Shown: piece after piece, positions 13,446 to 21,726 of the stretch
Position numbering within the stretch: position 1 is the stretch's first letter
Layout: every line of letters starts with the position of its first letter
Made by a program: the position numbers and the translations under genes
The notes under the pieces: model-generated
What the model was told of the DNA's origin: nothing
The model's database searches: none
Seen by the model: the letters and a program-made list of their open reading frames with translations, nothing else
Virus record (IMG/VR): IMGVR_UViG_3300024262_000180
Coordinates: 1-29,460 of that record
Length of the DNA stretch: 29,460 nt
From: a virus
Direction: 5' to 3' (one strand)

Positions 13446-14150
13446 TTAAGAAGTGATGTTACCTAATCGTGTGATGTATTTTTTCAGATAGTATTTAGCG
13501 CGGGCCGGAATACGGGCATCAACGCCCTCGGCGAATGTTTCGCTGAACTCTCCGATTGAATAATTCGTGATAGATGGGTCTCCCAAGCTATCGCCAGCAC
13601 CGGAAAGCAACCATGTTGCGATCTCATAAGTTGCGTATTTGATCTCATTCGGGATTTTCTCGATGATATAATATTGATCATCAGCATCCGGAGCAACAGA
13701 AAAATCACCGTCTAAAGTGAAGGTCCCCGTGGCGCGAGCAAAATCTTGTATTCTTAAAAGCTCATATTCGGCATCGCCTGTTCTCATTTCCAAGGCCCAT
13801 CCATTAAAATAATCATCCGGATAGTCCTCTTCCCCTGCATAATCAGCGTCGACAATAACGCGATCAGTACCATCCAAGCTGACTGAATCAATCGTCCCAG
13901 ATTTGAACTCTTGCCAATCTCGAGGGAATTCTAATGGTTGCAATGGGCTTAAACGATACTTACCGCCTCTAAAACGAAAGGAATCGACTATCTTGGCCGC
14001 CTCAACTAGCGCGGCGGATTTCTGGTCATCTGTTGCGGCATCCCAATCGGAGGCGCCATATCGAGCTTCAAAAAAGGCGTCGGCCTCTGTTAAAACAGCG
14101 TATGAGTTCGCCGAGAATTTGGATGGAACGGCATCAATAGTGATTGGCAT
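13446..14150 (-). CDS. Head-tail adaptor with an inserted beta domain
   Basis: 234 residues. The two ends match the helical connector family often annotated as DnaT-like: SYAVLTEADAFFEARYGA, KSAALVEAAKIVDSFRFRGG and LQPLEFPRDWQ near the start, then IPNEIKYATYEIATWLL and ARIPARAKYYLKKYI. Between residues about 82 and 164 an acidic beta-rich segment (GTIDSVSLDGTDRVIVDADY to SVAPDADDQYYIIE) is inserted, which the family does not usually have. The protein fits under the portal and receives the head-closure ring. A candidate promoter lies just upstream. Confidence 0.75.
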   Translation of the reverse strand: MPITIDAVPSKFSANSYAVLTEADAFFEARYGASDWDAATDDQKSAALVEAAKIVDSFRFRGGKYRLSPLQPLEFPRDWQEFKSGTIDSVSLDGTDRVIVDADYAGEEDYPDDYFNGWALEMRTGDAEYELLRIQDFARATGTFTLDGDFSVAPDADDQYYIIEKIPNEIKYATYEIATWLLSGAGDSLGDPSITNYSIGEFSETFAEGVDARIPARAKYYLKKYITRLGNITS

Positions 14151-14173
14151 ATATAAGGGATTAAATCGCTTAT

Positions 14174-14179
14174 ATTATA
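14174..14179 (-). promoter_or_regulatory. Candidate extended -10 promoter for connector-tail genes
   Basis: Minus strand TGA-TATAAT (box 14179-14174) in the gap between the glycan cassette and the adaptor gene; the extended -10 pattern TGnTATAAT is complete. The best -35 at 17 bases is weak (TTTATT). It would restart tail gene transcription after the inserted cassette. Confidence 0.4.
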
Positions 14180-14185
14180 TCACCC

Positions 14186-15280
14186 TTACGAAACATAATA
14201 AACATCGCGGGTATTCCAGCGCGTGCGGCCGAGGTATGTCCAATCGGTGAATCGAGTATGCTTATCAAAAAGAGCGATCAATTCCGTGTTGTTTATATTC
14301 TTACCCTCTAGCCAATCCTCCGCATCGGTCCCGATCTCCATAAAGATTCCCTTATTCGTGATTTTATCGAGTTTTTTAAGACCCTCAATCGTGTAATCAA
14401 TCCCTGTTTGTAAGGAATGATGCAAAACGGCAAGACAGATAGTATAGTCATATGTTTTGGTTTCAGAAAGGTTGATAAAATCGGCATGCTCATACGTTGC
14501 GCCGCTTGGGTCGTCAAATTCGAGCTGTTTCATGGCGTCGACATATTGAGGGTCAATATCTATGGCGTGGACCGTGTGACCGTCCCGGGCAAGCTCTCGT
14601 GTAAAGTATCCAAGGCAAGCTCCAATATCGAGAATCGTGGATGGCCCTTCAATAATACTCTTCATCATTTTCAGGCGATCTTTACACTTGCGGCCGAGTT
14701 TAAGGTCCTTTCCGAATCCTTTTGGGAGTGGTTGATACTTCTCTTTTTTGCCCTTATTGATCTCGTGCTGTAGTAAGTGATCGAAATTTTTAATCCTGTG
14801 CATCTTACGAAAGTCATCCCAAGTATCCTCATGCTCATCAACTAGGAAGCTATCAGCGCCAAGGGCGATCAAAGCGGCGGCACGATGATGACCGTCACGA
14901 ATACAGCAATCCCCGGATTCGTCGCGCTTGTGAATCATCACCGGAAACTCAATCCCGTTGTTCATTATGTCCAAGATTAAATCTTGAAAGTCTAAACACC
15001 GTTTAATAATACCGGCCTCGTCTGTTGCTCCGAAAAAACCTTCCGGCAAGAGCTTTAAAGCGTCCATTCCATATTTAAAATAATCTGTATCCACAAACTT
15101 ACAGTCCTCCTGCCCCAATACGAGCTTGGCGAACTTATAATGAGGTGACTCCTTAATTGGCGTCTTAATTGCCAAGTCGTCTCCGTATTTTTGAACCGGG
15201 TCGCAATTCTGGACCATCGAAAACAACGTGTCCGATGTTACTGTAACTGGTTTGCGGGGCTTGCCCATTTTATCAAACAT
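14186..15280 (-). CDS. ParB-like domain fused to a class I SAM methyltransferase
   Basis: 364 residues. The N-terminal half (about 45-150) carries EFPVMIHKRDESGDCCIRDG followed by HHRAAALIALGADSF, the DGHHR motif of the ParB/sulfiredoxin-like fold. From residue 213 a Rossmann methyltransferase starts: ILDIGACLGYFTREL (motif I) and HAIDIDPQY (acidic loop that holds SAM), with CLAVLHHSL in the motif IV region. Such fusions occur in surface-sugar clusters. It is the last gene of the glycan cassette. Substrate unknown; a sugar hydroxyl or a virion protein is plausible. TTAACC stands 7 bases before ATG at 15280. Confidence 0.7.
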   Translation of the reverse strand: MFDKMGKPRKPVTVTSDTLFSMVQNCDPVQKYGDDLAIKTPIKESPHYKFAKLVLGQEDCKFVDTDYFKYGMDALKLLPEGFFGATDEAGIIKRCLDFQDLILDIMNNGIEFPVMIHKRDESGDCCIRDGHHRAAALIALGADSFLVDEHEDTWDDFRKMHRIKNFDHLLQHEINKGKKEKYQPLPKGFGKDLKLGRKCKDRLKMMKSIIEGPSTILDIGACLGYFTRELARDGHTVHAIDIDPQYVDAMKQLEFDDPSGATYEHADFINLSETKTYDYTICLAVLHHSLQTGIDYTIEGLKKLDKITNKGIFMEIGTDAEDWLEGKNINNTELIALFDKHTRFTDWTYLGRTRWNTRDVYYVS

Positions 15281-15289
15281 ATTTTGGGG

Positions 15290-15925
15290 TTAAATTTTTT
15301 TATAAGCGACAACATTCCATTTCCATATTTTCGAGGATACGCTTTGATTTAAAAATTGCTCCTCTTTTTCTGATAGCTTCCCTCCGGGGAATACCCTTTC
15401 AAACTGATCGGCCCACCATTCCAGCGGGTACAATGTAACGTGTGAGGCGTCGCCCTGCGCGTGTTTACTGTCCCCAACTTCCGGATAGTGCATTGTTATC
15501 CCTCCGGGCTTTAAAATCCTCTTAATCTCATCAATAAGACCCGGGATTGCCTCTTCATAAATATGCTCAAGGGTCGCTAGTGAATAAACAAAGTCGAAAC
15601 TGTTATCAGGGAATGGCAATAAGCCTTCCGAAATATCACATAAAAGCACCCTGCTTTGATCGTATGAGTTATCGACAGCGTATTCGGAGCAATCGATTCC
15701 AACAGCATCAGCGCCGAGCAAATTAAGATGTTTGACTTGATAGCCAAAACAACATCCAATATCTAGCACCTTTTTGTCTTTAAGATCGAACACGGCCATC
15801 AGGTCCCGAGCATCGTTCTCATGCGTTGACCCTTCCTGATAATCGAAATATCCTCCTTTAGTCGCCTTGTGATCGACGCCCATAAAGTATTCCTTATCAT
15901 AGAATTCTGGTTTGATTTTAGGCAT
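15290..15925 (-). CDS. Class I SAM-dependent methyltransferase
   Basis: 211 residues. Motif I is KVLDIGCCFGYQVKHL (residues 52-67), the acidic residue after beta 2 is in VGIDCSEYAVD, and PFPDNSFDFVYSLATLEHI covers motifs IV and post-I, followed by the ILKPGG turn. This is the Methyltransf_11 group, commonly acting on sugars or small molecules. It overlaps the GT2-GT4 gene by 8 bases, so it belongs to the glycan cassette and may methylate the glycan made by its neighbours. Substrate cannot be read from the sequence. Confidence 0.8.
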   Translation of the reverse strand: MPKIKPEFYDKEYFMGVDHKATKGGYFDYQEGSTHENDARDLMAVFDLKDKKVLDIGCCFGYQVKHLNLLGADAVGIDCSEYAVDNSYDQSRVLLCDISEGLLPFPDNSFDFVYSLATLEHIYEEAIPGLIDEIKRILKPGGITMHYPEVGDSKHAQGDASHVTLYPLEWWADQFERVFPGGKLSEKEEQFLNQSVSSKIWKWNVVAYKKI

Positions 15926-17804
15926 GGTTTTTGAGTTTTAAGAAGTATTTGTGGAAGCGCTCGGCTACGGCTTCCCAATCGTAGATTTTAATTAAACGGC
16001 GAGCCTCTTTATCACGTTTTTTGAGGCCCTTTCCGTTGTTATTGTAGACTTTTCTCAAGAGTTTTTTAAGGTGAGCTTTATCAGGTTCGGCCCATTTGGG
16101 CTTCTCATCCTTCCCATAATAAGGCTCTTGATCGTTATTGTGGAATGTCGAATGGACCATCTTGGATTTAATCAACTCGGTATTTTCTGGAGTGCAAAAG
16201 CTCATATTGCCACCCCAACCAGTACAGATCACCGGAGCGCCGCAACATAAAGCTTCCAAAATGCACATTCCAAAGCCTTCCGATCTATGCGGATTCACAA
16301 ACGCCCCGTTGACAGCGGCCCGGCGGTAGTATTTAGCCAACTTCTCGGGCGTCCAATAATTCCATTCGTAAATAACACTTGGAGGGTTCTTATGCTTACT
16401 CCTTAAATCTGCCAAAGCTTTTTGCGTATTTTTTCGGTGTCCATAATTCCCATCTTTGAAAAATAACACAATGTTATCACTCCCGGTGAACTCTTCAAAG
16501 TATGCTTTCAATAAAACATCCGTTCCCTTGCGCGGTTGGGTTGCACCGTTAGCGAACAAAAAGAATGTATCCGCGAATTGAATGGCCGGGACGACCTTTG
16601 GATTATAGATATTTTTATCAAGTCCGTTAGGGCTTAAATCGATGACTTTCTCCTTTGGGACTCCTGATCTGATTAAATTCTCACCACAAAACGGCGATGG
16701 CGGATTGATTAGATCGGCCTCCTTTAAAGGCTCGAGCCATGACTTCTGACAAACGTCATTTTCCTGATGGACCCACCAATGCTGTTTCCCTTTATATTCC
16801 ATGACGTTCCCGGTGCATATCCGGAGGCCCATCGGGACGATCTTTTTGGTTGGCTTGCGGATAACATTCCAGCCTTTTTCCCTTAATTTAGCGACCACGT
16901 TGGTCGTGCATATGCAAAGCGATTCCATGCAATCATCCCCATGATAATCGCGATAGACTGTGATCGTGTTATTCTTATTGATTTTCTTTTTGATGTAATC
17001 GAGATTCGATTGGAACTTATCAAACCATGCTTTCCCTTTTTCGTCTTTGTAAGTGCTGTGATATTTATGCTCCCATGGAAATTTGACTGTATAGCTATGC
17101 CACCCGGCAAGTGACGCTCTTAAACAAAGCTCGCTATCCTCATGCCAAAACTCTCCCATGCCCCATTCGTCTAATAATCCGACTTCATGAAACACCTCGC
17201 GGCGAATCATAGTTGCACCACCGGAAACAACGTCGACTTGAATCGGGTCATTTTCTGGCGACATTAAACGCATCCCCGGTTGATTGAAGTCAAAAAATGT
17301 AGTCCCTAAACGCCCAACGAATCCGACGCTTGGGTTATGTAAGAAGATTTCGAGCATAATTTTGTCCCAATCAGGCCCTACAGTCGAATCATTGTCGAAA
17401 AATGCTAAATAGCGGCCTTTAGCGGCCTTGATGCCGTCATTCCGACCTCCAGCCACCCCGCGATTCGTTTCGTTGAGTACAAGCGTGATATTTGGCCTCT
17501 TTTCTGCGAGTTCCTTAAAATATTCCGGAGTCCCGTCTTTTGAGCCGTTATCGACTAGAATCAACTCATAATCGCAACTCGTATGCTCAAAAATAGAATC
17601 GAGGCATTTGACGGTCATTTCTAAACGATTCCACGCCATAATGATAATGCTCACATCGTAAGAACGGCGCCTTGCATCAGCTCCAATGACTTCCGGCCGG
17701 ACTTGGATGTCCATTTTTTCATACCCTTGAGATTCCAAGCCTTTCTCGGCCCAAAAACTATCCGGGACCTCGACAATTCTACCTGTTGGATTTTTTACCC
17801 ACAT
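15918..17804 (-). CDS. Bifunctional GT2-GT4 glycosyltransferase
   Basis: 628 residues. Residues 50-275 are a GT-A family 2 enzyme: SIIIMAWNRLEMTVKCLDS, ILVDNGSKDGT, the metal-binding FFDNDS (DND 137-139) and the late HED (221-223). Residues about 280-628 are a GT-B family 4 enzyme with GATQPRKGTDVLL and the E-x7-E motif in SEGFGMCILEAL (Glu 509 and 517). The first 45 residues (MWVKNPTGRIVEVPDSFWAE) belong to neither and resemble short N-terminal domains of phage head proteins, so they might dock the enzyme to the virion. It overlaps both neighbours (10 and 8 bases). Two sugar-transfer steps in one chain suggest a short glycan of at least two sugars. Confidence 0.85.
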   Translation of the reverse strand: MWVKNPTGRIVEVPDSFWAEKGLESQGYEKMDIQVRPEVIGADARRRSYDVSIIIMAWNRLEMTVKCLDSIFEHTSCDYELILVDNGSKDGTPEYFKELAEKRPNITLVLNETNRGVAGGRNDGIKAAKGRYLAFFDNDSTVGPDWDKIMLEIFLHNPSVGFVGRLGTTFFDFNQPGMRLMSPENDPIQVDVVSGGATMIRREVFHEVGLLDEWGMGEFWHEDSELCLRASLAGWHSYTVKFPWEHKYHSTYKDEKGKAWFDKFQSNLDYIKKKINKNNTITVYRDYHGDDCMESLCICTTNVVAKLREKGWNVIRKPTKKIVPMGLRICTGNVMEYKGKQHWWVHQENDVCQKSWLEPLKEADLINPPSPFCGENLIRSGVPKEKVIDLSPNGLDKNIYNPKVVPAIQFADTFFLFANGATQPRKGTDVLLKAYFEEFTGSDNIVLFFKDGNYGHRKNTQKALADLRSKHKNPPSVIYEWNYWTPEKLAKYYRRAAVNGAFVNPHRSEGFGMCILEALCCGAPVICTGWGGNMSFCTPENTELIKSKMVHSTFHNNDQEPYYGKDEKPKWAEPDKAHLKKLLRKVYNNNGKGLKKRDKEARRLIKIYDWEAVAERFHKYFLKLKNHA

Positions 17805-18769
17805 AATAAAGATTTTAATTTATTTGCTGTCTGTTTATATGTCCAATTTTTAGAGACCCACATGGCGTTCTTATAATTCCACTCGTCCAACATGGGGTCA
17901 TCTTGGCGATTGTAAATCTCGCGCATCATTCGGGCCATGTATCCAACGTCGCAAGCAATCATCTTCCCGGTGTCTTCTGTCTTATAGTGATCGTATTGGG
18001 CGTCGCACCAGTCCCAAGTCAGCTCGATAAAACGACCTTGATCGAAATACTCGCCCATCCCGGAGCCGTCTGGAATCATTACGGGAATCCCTGTTGCCAT
18101 AGCTTCAAGAGGGGTGTGTCCAAAGCCTTCTCCCCTGCTCGGGAATACCATGCAATCGGCCTTATTTATCACTTCCATTTGTAAGCGGTCCCGGGGAAAT
18201 TCTCGATAGTCCCATTCGATATTCGGATACTGATGCATCGGTGGCATGTTGCCTTTAGGCCATACTGTCTTGAATATAAGCTTTACCGGGTCATCAGGTT
18301 TAAACGCCTTTTGGAAAGCCTTGAAAGTTATGTCCCATCCTTTTCGATAACCATAAGCGTCATAATGCAGGAAAGTATAAACTTTCTTACCTTCCGGGCG
18401 CTTATAATACTTGAAAAACTTGGGATTGTAGCCAAGCGGAACGACCTCGGCATCAAAGCCAGCATCCTTCATGGCCTGTTGATTGAACTTACACGGGACG
18501 ATGATAAGATCGGCTTGTTTAAGCGGTGCAATCCAATCATCGGGGATTTTACTCGACTCGAACATCGTGAAAATGACAAGCTTCTTACATCCCCATCGTT
18601 TAATAAACTTGATGTTGTGCGGATAACCGTAAACAAGGCCCACGTCGCGGCCTTTATAGTCTTCAATCAAATTGACCCCAACCTTTTTGAGCGACTCTTC
18701 AATATCGGCTCGCGATTGAGGATAACCGTTGCACGCTTTATGCGTGACGCTTTTAAAGCTGATGTCCAT
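17795..18769 (-). CDS. Family 4 glycosyltransferase (GT-B)
   Basis: 324 residues, soluble, no membrane segment. The C-terminal half shows HYDAYGYRKGWDITFKAF (phosphate-binding RKG at about 142-144) and PSRGEGFGHTPLEAMATG with the E-x7-E pair at Glu 214 and 222, which holds the nucleotide sugar. It transfers a sugar from a nucleotide donor with retention. It is the first gene of the cassette after the major capsid protein and overlaps the next glycosyltransferase gene by ten bases. Two AAAACC elements precede ATG at 18769. Donor and acceptor are unknown; a capsid or tail protein is the inferred acceptor. Confidence 0.82.
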   Translation of the reverse strand: MDISFKSVTHKACNGYPQSRADIEESLKKVGVNLIEDYKGRDVGLVYGYPHNIKFIKRWGCKKLVIFTMFESSKIPDDWIAPLKQADLIIVPCKFNQQAMKDAGFDAEVVPLGYNPKFFKYYKRPEGKKVYTFLHYDAYGYRKGWDITFKAFQKAFKPDDPVKLIFKTVWPKGNMPPMHQYPNIEWDYREFPRDRLQMEVINKADCMVFPSRGEGFGHTPLEAMATGIPVMIPDGSGMGEYFDQGRFIELTWDWCDAQYDHYKTEDTGKMIACDVGYMARMMREIYNRQDDPMLDEWNYKNAMWVSKNWTYKQTANKLKSLLCG

Positions 18770-18798
18770 AATGTAGGTTTTGAGGTTTTAATCACGTT

Positions 18799-18825
18799 GC
18801 CCGCCCCGGGGTAAGCAGGGCGGGC
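18799..18825 (-). terminator. GC-rich hairpin after the major capsid gene
   Basis: GCCCGCCC (18825-18818) pairs with GGGCGGGC (18806-18799), eight GC-rich pairs around an 11-base loop, about 90 bases after the capsid stop. No T run follows, so partial termination or 3' protection of the capsid message is more likely than full termination. The rest of 18770-18913 shows no convincing gene or promoter. Confidence 0.5.
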
Positions 18826-18913
18826 GCTGTGAACAAAATGTCTATCGTGTTTTTTGATCGGCCGTGATGTCGCGCTTATGGCTCAAACATCCAAGTCAAT
18901 CGGGTGTCGACGT

Positions 18914-19846
18914 TTAGGTTTGCACATCGACTGCGGCTGTGTTCCGTAGAATTGCCACGCCGTACAATACGTCGAGGGAGTATTTAGTTGCCAATGCACC
19001 GTGATCGTAAGATTCGGTGTATCGGATACCTAAACCAGAAACAGGGTCGGCCACATAAGCTTGCTTTGCTCCTTTACCATCACCGGAAGTTCCAAGATTA
19101 CGGAATCCACAAACGAACGCTGTCTTGTGGAAAGCGATGTTGTGAGTTGTAACCGGGGAAGCTCCAACTTGGAGAATACCTTGGTGAACAAAATGTTTGA
19201 ATCCAAGAATCGGTCGAGGTGAAATTAGGCCGGTTGAATTGATCGACGCGGCTTGTGCTTCACCAACACTTGAAGCTGAATAAAAGTCAGTATCCTGCAA
19301 TAGAGCGGATTCATCTTTTGGATGCCAGAAGATGTAACGATCAGTTAGAGGGATTTTAGCCTCATTAAGGGTTTGACGTACGTCCACGATAAGATCGCGA
19401 TCGGCATCAGTTCCCGGGGTTCCGTCACTTTGAGTGAGTGTTGCATATAGAGCAAGAATGTCGCCGTCGAATTGTTCTGCAATTCCGCGTAGACCTTCCG
19501 CAATATAACCTTCTCCAAGATTTATCATCGAGTGAAGAGCTGTTACATCTTCCACACCAAAACAAACGTATTTGTGTTTGTTGATGCTTAAAGAAACAAC
19601 GGAAGTTGTTGGCTCTTCAACTGTCATATCTGTTTGTCCGCTCTTGTCTCTAACTGTTAGAGTTCCGAGGCTTGGAATGACAACGGTATCACCTTTTTTG
19701 AAGGTGGCCATTTGGTCCACGTCAACATAATCTTTATCTTTGGCGATCTTGTCGAGTAGAACTGACGAATTGCGGAGAATATCAAGTGCTTTGTTAGCAA
19801 TAGTCTCCGGGGTAAGGTTCGTCTCCTTATCGATATATGAGGTCAT
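18914..19846 (-). CDS. Major capsid protein (HK97 fold)
   Basis: 310 residues. The N-terminal arm (SYIDKETNLTPETIANKALD), the beta strand region FKKGDTVVIPSLGTLTVRDK, the spine helix ALHSMINLGEGYIAEGLRGI and the peripheral domain GIRYTESYDHGALATKYSLD near the end match capsid proteins of the P22-like coat group. It follows a scaffold protein, which fits a coat without a fused delta domain. CTAACC stands ten bases before ATG at 19846. It is followed by a GC-rich hairpin and then by the glycan cassette, which makes it a candidate glycan acceptor. Confidence 0.85.
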   Translation of the reverse strand: MTSYIDKETNLTPETIANKALDILRNSSVLLDKIAKDKDYVDVDQMATFKKGDTVVIPSLGTLTVRDKSGQTDMTVEEPTTSVVSLSINKHKYVCFGVEDVTALHSMINLGEGYIAEGLRGIAEQFDGDILALYATLTQSDGTPGTDADRDLIVDVRQTLNEAKIPLTDRYIFWHPKDESALLQDTDFYSASSVGEAQAASINSTGLISPRPILGFKHFVHQGILQVGASPVTTHNIAFHKTAFVCGFRNLGTSGDGKGAKQAYVADPVSGLGIRYTESYDHGALATKYSLDVLYGVAILRNTAAVDVQT

Positions 19847-19870
19847 CGTTTATAAGGGTTAGAAATAGTG

Positions 19871-20521
19871 TTACCCTTCTGTGATAAGTCCAGCCTTTTC
19901 AGCTTGTAAGATAGCTTCCTCGTTCTCTCTATAAAAGTTGTTATCGCGGAGCTGTGAACGTGTAAACGTATTCGGCCCGCCAGCACCACCATCGCCGCCT
20001 CCTGCGGGTGGGGTCGAGCTTCCCCCTTTGGGAGTGGTTTTGGCTTCTGCTTGTATAAAGTGAGGGTTGCTGTCAGCAAATTCCTTTACTAGAGTTTCAA
20101 GGGTTGCTGAATCGATGTTCCCATCCTTGTCGAGCGACATTTTTGAGTGATCGATTAGCTTAAAAGCGTCATCAGGAGCGACAATATTATGTTTCGCGGC
20201 TTCTTTTAGAAAGGCGAACTTTTTGGAGGAATCGGACAGCTTTGTTTCTAACTGTTCGCGCTTCTCCTTTTCGGAGTTGTAAAGCTCTTCAAACTTTTTA
20301 TCGCTTTCGAGCTTGTCGCGTTCAGCTTTCTCTTTAGCTTCCCGGAGTTCTTTCGCCTCGGCTTCTGCGGCCTTGGCTTTCTCCCTCCAATGCTCCTTTT
20401 GGGCTTGGATAGACTTAACGTCAAGGGTCGGGTCGTCTTTCGACGGGTCATTTTCAGGCGTTTTGTCGCCAGCGGGTTTTTGGGGTTCCTCGCTATCACC
20501 CTTTTTGTCATCTTTAGACAT
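19871..20521 (-). CDS. Scaffold protein
   Basis: 216 residues, highly charged. An acidic disordered start (SKDDKKGDSEEPQKPAGDKT) leads to a long coiled coil (about 40-105, HWREKAKAAEAEAKELREAK), a helical domain (FLKEAAKHNIVAPDDAFKLI) and a Gly/Pro-rich linker (PKGGSSTPPAGGGDGGAGG) before a C-terminal tail. This is the standard layout of DUF4355/Gp20-like scaffolds that guide capsid assembly and are then removed. ATAACA stands 8 bases before ATG at 20521, and a promoter precedes the gene. Confidence 0.85.
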   Translation of the reverse strand: MSKDDKKGDSEEPQKPAGDKTPENDPSKDDPTLDVKSIQAQKEHWREKAKAAEAEAKELREAKEKAERDKLESDKKFEELYNSEKEKREQLETKLSDSSKKFAFLKEAAKHNIVAPDDAFKLIDHSKMSLDKDGNIDSATLETLVKEFADSNPHFIQAEAKTTPKGGSSTPPAGGGDGGAGGPNTFTRSQLRDNNFYRENEEAILQAEKAGLITEG

Positions 20522-20571
20522 AAGATTCTTGTTATGGACTTTAGTGTCCGAAATAAAGGTTTTGCAGTTAC

Positions 20572-20601
20572 ATTATAGCGCCTATTTTGTACGGCTTGCA
20601 A
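20572..20601 (-). promoter_or_regulatory. sigma70-type promoter for scaffold and capsid genes
   Basis: Minus strand TTGCAA (20601-20596), 18 bases, perfect TATAAT (20577-20572), straddling the stop of the minor capsid gene. The leader of about 40 bases contains a small GGAC/GTCC hairpin. It would raise expression of the two most abundant head proteins. Confidence 0.5.
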
Positions 20602-21496
20602 GTTCTGGATGGTACGGGTCAAAAACATGCCTACAGTTCGGCCCGAATATATGCCCGGAATTTCCCTCCACATCTTCCAAAGTTGGATAGCCTTTCGTTG
20701 CTCCGGTGAGCGATATGATTCGTCCTTCCCATTCCCCGCAACTCGGACAAGTTGAGCCATGGCCGGATATGATCGCCAAGTCGAAACCATGCTCGACCAT
20801 TCTCATCCCGACGGCGGTGTTATGAGCTTGCATTTGTTTTGTGCGCCCGAGCATCTTGGCGTAAACATCAAGTTGCCAAGCCTTCCCGGAACGATCTCTT
20901 ATTGCGACGATACCTGTATTCGTGAAAGTCTTTTTGATTGCGGCTGTCTTGGCTTTTAGAGTAGTCCCTTCAATAGTGGTCTCGGCCATCTTGCGGCGGA
21001 TTGCTACGCGTTGAGCTTCCGAGATTGTGCGTTCAGCGTTCTTATAAGTAAGCGTCAGGCCATTCGCAAAATCATTATAAGTTGAAGTGACTATCGCCTC
21101 GATCTGCGCGCCGTGGACCTTGTTAAAAGCGGCGCCTGTAAGCCCTGACACGCTCGGAAGGTCTTTGATGGCATCTTGTGACAACTTTGCTTTCAAAGCC
21201 GTTGTTTTGGTGTCTGCGCGAACGACTCCAGCGTAATAAAACTCCGGGACGTTCCTTTCAACCCATTTTTTAGTATCGGCATCGGTAGCGGCTAGAATCG
21301 CCGAGATTTGTCTTAATGTACTGGCCGCCTGTGCGCGTTTAAAGTCGGTCCCTAAAGATAGCATCGATTCGCTTATGCGGAGCGCGGCCTCTTTATAAGT
21401 AGAAACTAGCGGATTGATTGGGGTATCGGTGAGACCCTTGGCGGCTGAATAAGCCTCTCGATACTTTGCGATTTGTTTTGCGGTTACTGTTGCCAT
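20582..21496 (-). CDS. Minor capsid / head morphogenesis protein
   Basis: 304 residues. The N-terminal 180 residues are helical; the C-terminus carries STCPSCGEWEGRIISLTGAT and HIFGPNCRHVFDPYHPE, with Cys and His residues that bind zinc. This end is diagnostic for the phage minor capsid protein 2 and Mu gpF/SPP1 gp7 group. Such proteins sit near the portal and leave with the DNA. It follows the portal after one small gene. The start overlaps the preceding gene by 13 bases, explaining the lack of a TAACC element. Confidence 0.85.
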   Translation of the reverse strand: MATVTAKQIAKYREAYSAAKGLTDTPINPLVSTYKEAALRISESMLSLGTDFKRAQAASTLRQISAILAATDADTKKWVERNVPEFYYAGVVRADTKTTALKAKLSQDAIKDLPSVSGLTGAAFNKVHGAQIEAIVTSTYNDFANGLTLTYKNAERTISEAQRVAIRRKMAETTIEGTTLKAKTAAIKKTFTNTGIVAIRDRSGKAWQLDVYAKMLGRTKQMQAHNTAVGMRMVEHGFDLAIISGHGSTCPSCGEWEGRIISLTGATKGYPTLEDVEGNSGHIFGPNCRHVFDPYHPELASRTK

Positions 21497-21717
21497 GGTT
21501 GTCTTTCGTCATCATTTAATAAATCTGTCAGGAGCTTTCCCCAGTATAACATTGCATCCCCGGCATCATAATTTGATACACGATTTGCGATCATATTCGC
21601 GACGCCCTGCTTACTTTCGTCAGTTAAATAGAATCCACATATAAACACCTTCCCTTGCTTCTCAAAATGCTCTGATAATTGATACAATGCTTTTTCTATA
21701 GTTTCAACATCGTCCAT
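21484..21717 (-). CDS. Small hypothetical protein between portal and minor capsid genes
   Basis: 77 residues: DVETIEKALYQLSEHFEKQG forms a helix, then VFICGFYLTDESKQGVANMI and AMLYWGKLLTDLLNDDERQP. No known domain or membrane segment. It starts nine bases after the portal stop, with TAATCC six bases before the ATG, and overlaps the next gene, so it is part of the head operon. A structural or regulatory accessory role is possible; not recognised. Confidence 0.65.
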   Translation of the reverse strand: MDDVETIEKALYQLSEHFEKQGKVFICGFYLTDESKQGVANMIANRVSNYDAGDAMLYWGKLLTDLLNDDERQPWQQ

Positions 21718-21726
21718 AAAAGAGGA

